Source: Rickettsia typhi (GTDB lineage: Bacteria; Pseudomonadota; Alphaproteobacteria; Rickettsiales; UBA1997). From it: a stretch of 8,571 nucleotides of DNA. This document shows positions 5,887 through 8,571 of the stretch, piece after piece. The notes under the pieces are model-generated. The model was given only the letters and a program-made list of their open reading frames with translations, ran no database searches and was not told where the DNA came from. Position 1 is the first letter of the stretch, and each line of letters begins with the position of its first letter. Both the position numbers and the translations under genes were made by a program. The stretch covers positions 1 to 8,571 of the forward strand of contig CAMDOL010000059.1 in the NCBI GenBank assembly GCA_945903615.1, given 5' to 3'.

Positions 5887-6793
5887 TTTTTATAATGTAA
5901 AAAATATTAATAATTGATTGCGATTTATCGAGATTAAGATTTTTAGTAGCGGAAAATACATTATTGATTTTATCTATAACAATAAAAACCTTTTCAGTAT
6001 CATTTCTTTCTGCGCTTGAGCTGGTCTGACAGAGTAGATTATGAAGATAAAAAATAATTAGTTTCTCAAAAATATTCCATAATTCATCATTACCAGAAAT
6101 AGTTTTGGCTAAATCAAAAATTGCTTTGCTGTTATTCTCTACAAGCAATTGTTCAATTTGTGTATAAAGATCAACGGCACTATAGTTATACATTTCAAGG
6201 GCTGAGCCAATTGAATTGTCAGAAATTTTGGCTAAAATTTTTATTTCCTCTGCGCTAATGCCCTCAAGATTTTTGATCAAAATTTCTTTAAAATCTAAAT
6301 AATTGGGATTGGCAATTTTTATCAAACGACATCTTGATTTGATTGTATCTAAAACTTTTGCCGAATTGTGATTAATCAAAAATAAAAAAACATTAGTGGG
6401 CGGTTCTTCTAAAGTTTTTAAAATGGCATTGTTGGAGTTGCGATTTAGATCATCGATAGCGTTGATAATAATAATGCGGTGTTTAGAAATTGCGGCGGTG
6501 AGGCTCAAAAACCCAGTGATTTCGCGTACCGCATCAACAGGAATGTCGCGCTTTTTTTCCTCTTTAGTAATGATTAATAAATCGGGATGGGAATTGGATT
6601 GGATTTTTCTTAAATCTTCATTTGGATTGGGCGAAGAGGAGAGAATAATTTGGGTTGCTAGATCAAAAGCAAAACCAGCCTTACCAATCCCTTTATTGCC
6701 AGAAAATAATAAACCGTGGTGAAGTTGGTTTTCATTAAAATTATCCAGTAAAGATTTTTTTACTTGATCAAAACCAGATAATTTATTGCTCAT
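5873..6793 (-). CDS. holB: DNA polymerase III delta' subunit (clamp loader)
   Basis: Delta' is the rigid subunit of the clamp loader that places the beta clamp on primed DNA. The 306-residue protein shows the AAA+ layout: HHGLLFSGNKGIGKAG (25-40, Walker A with Ala in place of the usual Thr/Ser, as often seen in delta'), SHPDLLII (68-75), IPVDAVREI (84-92), the degenerate Walker B region IIIINAIDDLN (107-117), NAILKTLEEPP (122-132) and the SRC motif (153-155) typical of clamp loader subunits. The C-terminal helical domain is less conserved. Delta' does not need to hydrolyse ATP, so the changed Walker residues are not a defect. The ATG follows the ccoP stop directly (TAGATG), and a strong Shine-Dalgarno sequence lies in the last ccoP codons. 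Its 3' end overlaps anmK by 14 bases. Confidence 0.92.
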   Translation of the reverse strand: MSNKLSGFDQVKKSLLDNFNENQLHHGLLFSGNKGIGKAGFAFDLATQIILSSSPNPNEDLRKIQSNSHPDLLIITKEEKKRDIPVDAVREITGFLSLTAAISKHRIIIINAIDDLNRNSNNAILKTLEEPPTNVFLFLINHNSAKVLDTIKSRCRLIKIANPNYLDFKEILIKNLEGISAEEIKILAKISDNSIGSALEMYNYSAVDLYTQIEQLLVENNSKAIFDLAKTISGNDELWNIFEKLIIFYLHNLLCQTSSSAERNDTEKVFIVIDKINNVFSATKNLNLDKSQSIINIFYIIKNAKN

Positions 6794-7663
6794 CTATTCT
6801 CCTCCACCAAGTGAATGAATGTAAATTGACAACCCTTTGATGGTGTTATCATCTAAGCGACCAATCCAACTAGGCATCACTCCGCCTTGAGAGTGGGTTA
6901 TGGTGTAAATTACATCTTTTTTTGTGCCACCATATAGCCAAATTTTATCAGTTAAATTTGGAGCGCCAACTTCGCGATTTCCCTTTGCGCTTGCAGTGTG
7001 ACAAGCTGCACAGTTATTGATAAATATTTCTTTGCCAGCAGATAATTGTGCTTGATCTTGCCCGCTGGAGAATGACAAAACATAGTCAGTGACTTGCTCA
7101 ATCTCTTGTTTGGTTAAAATTTTATCAGTTCCAAAAGCTGGCATTTGACTTTGACGAGCTTTTTCGTGTGTTGATCTAATTCCATAAAGCAAGGTGGTGT
7201 AAATATCTTCAACTTTTCCACCCCAAAGCCAATCATCATCATTTAAATTTGGGTAACCTTTTTGACCAGCGGCACCTGTGCCGTGGCACATTGCACAGTT
7301 ATTTTGAAAAGCCGTTTTTCCACCATTAATGGCGAATTCCATTAAATCCTTATTTTGTTTTATCTCATCAAAATTGGCTTTGTTGAATTTTTTTAAATAA
7401 ACATTTTTTTTCTGAGCGATTTCATCTTGCGATTCTTTTAATTGTGATTGTGAGGTCCAGTTTTTTAGACCTTTATTATTGCCGCTAGGAATTGGCCAAG
7501 TTGGATAAAAAAACCAATAGATAATTGCCCATATAATGCAGATCGTCCAAACAATTAACCACCATCTTGGTGCGGGAGTGTTGTATTCTTCAACGCCGTC
7601 CCAGCTATGACCAGTGGTTTTGGGATTGTTATTCTTAGTTAAATTTTTTTGTTTTTTATTCAT
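6794..7663 (-). CDS. ccoP: Cytochrome cbb3 oxidase subunit III (dihaem cytochrome c)
   Basis: CcoP passes electrons from cytochrome c to the CcoO/CcoN core of the high-affinity cbb3 oxidase. The 289-residue protein has the conserved N-terminal signature TTGHSWDGVEEYNTPAPRWW (16-35), one membrane anchor (about 35-53) and two periplasmic cytochrome c domains. Haem motifs are CAMCH (Cys123, Cys126, His127) and CAACH (Cys218, Cys221, His222), with likely axial Met174 in QMPAFG and Met263 in VMPSW. Length and order match normal CcoP. The start overlaps ccoQ by eight bases, and the TAG stop abuts the holB ATG. A role at low oxygen is family knowledge. No regulatory site (such as an FNR box) is visible, since the promoter would be upstream of ccoN outside the window. 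Confidence 0.96.
   Translation of the reverse strand: MNKKQKNLTKNNNPKTTGHSWDGVEEYNTPAPRWWLIVWTICIIWAIIYWFFYPTWPIPSGNNKGLKNWTSQSQLKESQDEIAQKKNVYLKKFNKANFDEIKQNKDLMEFAINGGKTAFQNNCAMCHGTGAAGQKGYPNLNDDDWLWGGKVEDIYTTLLYGIRSTHEKARQSQMPAFGTDKILTKQEIEQVTDYVLSFSSGQDQAQLSAGKEIFINNCAACHTASAKGNREVGAPNLTDKIWLYGGTKKDVIYTITHSQGGVMPSWIGRLDDNTIKGLSIYIHSLGGGE
6799..6805 (-). promoter_or_regulatory. Ribosome binding site of holB within the ccoP 3' end
   Basis: On the minus strand, GGAGGAG sits five bases before the holB ATG and is made from the final Gly-Gly-Glu codons of ccoP. It is the strongest Shine-Dalgarno sequence in the window and fixes the holB start at 6793. Confidence 0.8.
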
Positions 7664-7814
7664 CTTTAAAAGGAATTTTGCTGTAGTCTTGAAATTTTTT
7701 CTTATTTTTTGGAAGTAGCGAGGTGATAACTACTATGCAAAAAACAATTACAAAGAATAACAATCCTATTATTGGAGAGTTAACGGCGATAAAATTTATT
7801 ATTTGATCAATCAT
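7656..7814 (-). CDS. ccoQ: Cytochrome cbb3 oxidase small subunit CcoQ (FixQ)
   Basis: This 52-residue frame starts with ATG 7814-7812, which overlaps the ccoO TGA stop as ATGA, and ends at TAA 7658-7656 within the first codons of ccoP. It encodes [19 protein letters not shown], a membrane helix (about 14-33, rich in Ile, Val, Leu and Phe), a basic patch LLPKNKKK and a tail [12 protein letters not shown] single helix followed by a basic turn and a Pro-Phe-x-Asp end is the CcoQ pattern. CcoQ stabilises the association of CcoP with the cbb3 core. Position between ccoO and ccoP and the overlap at both ends make this call firm despite the small size. Confidence 0.9.
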   Translation of the reverse strand: MIDQIINFIAVNSPIIGLLFFVIVFCIVVITSLLPKNKKKFQDYSKIPFKDE

Positions 7815-8563
7815 TTTTGTGGTTTGTTTTCAGGTTGCAAAAGTTTTTGGTTGATGGGTTCAAATTTTGAGAAATCAACCATAGTGCCAAGAACCTGCAA
7901 ATAAGAGATTAGGGCGTCCATTTCTGAAACTTTATTTTTATCGCCATCGAAGTCACGAATATTAACCTTCTTGCCATATCTTTTTATAATACCATCAGAA
8001 TCTCGATCAGAAGAAGCTTGATTAACGCCATCGCTAACTGCATTTTCAATCATTTCGTCAGTATAAGGAACGCCAAGTTTGCGCAGCACTTCCATATCAT
8101 CAGAAATTTTTGATAAACCAGCATTTCTTTCCGGCAAAAATTTATAACCAGGCATTATTGACGCAGGAACTACATCGCGCGGATTGATCAAGTGGCGGCG
8201 ATGCCATTCATCAGAATATTTTCCACCGACCCTTGCTAGATCAGGGCCAGTTCTTTTAGAGCCCCATTGAAATGGAAAATCATACATAGATTCAGCGGCA
8301 AGAGAATAGTGCCCATAGCGTTCAACTTCATCACGCAAAACACGAATTTGTTGAGAGTGGCAACCATAGCAACCTTCTCTTTTGTAGATTTTTGATCCAG
8401 CCAATTCTAGCGGAGTTAGCGGGCGCATTCCTTCAACTTTTTCAATCGTGGTTTCAATTCTAAAAAGAGGGACAATCTCCACTAATCCACCAATTGAAAT
8501 AACGATTACGGTGAGGATTAGAAGGAGGATTGAATTTTTTTCAATTTTATCGTGTTTGAACAT
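7811..8563 (-). CDS. ccoO: Cytochrome cbb3 oxidase subunit II (monohaem cytochrome c)
   Basis: CcoO is the membrane-anchored monohaem cytochrome c of the cbb3 oxidase. The 250-residue protein has an N-terminal membrane helix (about 11-31), the segment [18 protein letters not shown] (43-60), the haem site [10 protein letters not shown] (Cys65, Cys68, His69), ERYGHYSLA (81-89), the [18 protein letters not shown] block (104-121) and the probable axial Met137 in SIMPGY. The end carries [34 protein letters not shown] residues (positions about 202-231), standard for CcoO. The ATG at 8563 is preceded on the minus strand by a TAA at 8570-8568, possibly the end of ccoN, but only eight bases are available. 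The TGA stop overlaps the ccoQ start by four bases. Confidence 0.96.
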   Translation of the reverse strand: MFKHDKIEKNSILLLILTVIVISIGGLVEIVPLFRIETTIEKVEGMRPLTPLELAGSKIYKREGCYGCHSQQIRVLRDEVERYGHYSLAAESMYDFPFQWGSKRTGPDLARVGGKYSDEWHRRHLINPRDVVPASIMPGYKFLPERNAGLSKISDDMEVLRKLGVPYTDEMIENAVSDGVNQASSDRDSDGIIKRYGKKVNIRDFDGDKNKVSEMDALISYLQVLGTMVDFSKFEPINQKLLQPENKPQK

Positions 8564-8571
8564 TTGTTTAT

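Noticed and set aside
6396..6722. 108-residue plus-strand open frame
   Set aside because: It is antisense to the conserved Walker and LEEPP region of holB and shows no family features.
7830..8000. Asp-rich calcium-binding (EF-hand or dockerin-like) motif in CcoO
   Set aside because: The DSDG and [15 protein letters not shown] segments correspond to the normal C-terminal part of CcoO, not a separate calcium-binding domain.

Overview
The window is AT-rich and gene-dense. It looks like part of a chromosome from an alphaproteobacterium, most likely a host-associated member of the Rickettsiales (a Midichloria-like lineage is my guess, because classical Rickettsia lack a cbb3 oxidase). The assignment rests on the strong A/T codon bias, the Lys/Asn/Ile-rich proteins, decayed insertion sequences, a poly-Gly subtilase autotransporter, and the style of the CcoO, CcoP and DNA polymerase delta' sequences. 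It is an inference, not something a marker gene here proves.

Left end (1-522): mobile-element debris. The first 86 bases encode the N-terminus of an IS481-type transposase on the minus strand, cut by the window edge. Its outer end appears to lie near base 148. Beyond it lies the 3' half of an IS630-family transposase on the plus strand (149-522), broken by nonsense codons and frameshifts. The arrangement reads as one IS nested in another. The IS630 remnant runs right up to the ATG of the next gene.

Plus-strand block (523-4826): a YajG-like lipoprotein (523-1170); a large secreted subtilisin-like protease with an outer-membrane beta-barrel end (1255-3687); a 64-residue basic conserved-looking small protein (3771-3965); an intergenic spacer holding a 20-bp inverted repeat and a 7-bp tandem repeat (about 3968-4051); and a COG2945-type alpha/beta hydrolase (4062-4826).

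Minus-strand block (8563 down to 4723): a tightly packed operon ccoO-ccoQ-ccoP-holB-anmK, with ccoN presumably just outside the right edge. CcoO, CcoQ and CcoP are subunits of the high-affinity cbb3 cytochrome oxidase. HolB is the delta' clamp-loader subunit of DNA polymerase III. AnmK recycles anhydro-MurNAc from peptidoglycan. All four gene junctions overlap or abut, which suggests translational coupling of respiration, replication and wall-recycling genes.

The hydrolase and anmK converge and overlap by 104 bp, each C-terminal tail being written on the antisense of the other gene. I found no convincing wholly new system. The points most worth a second look are the nested IS and its contact with the lipoprotein gene, the antisense-overlapping gene tails, the altered AnmK active-site motif beside an 18-bp duplication, the long imperfect hairpin, and the unusual cco-holB-anmK linkage.
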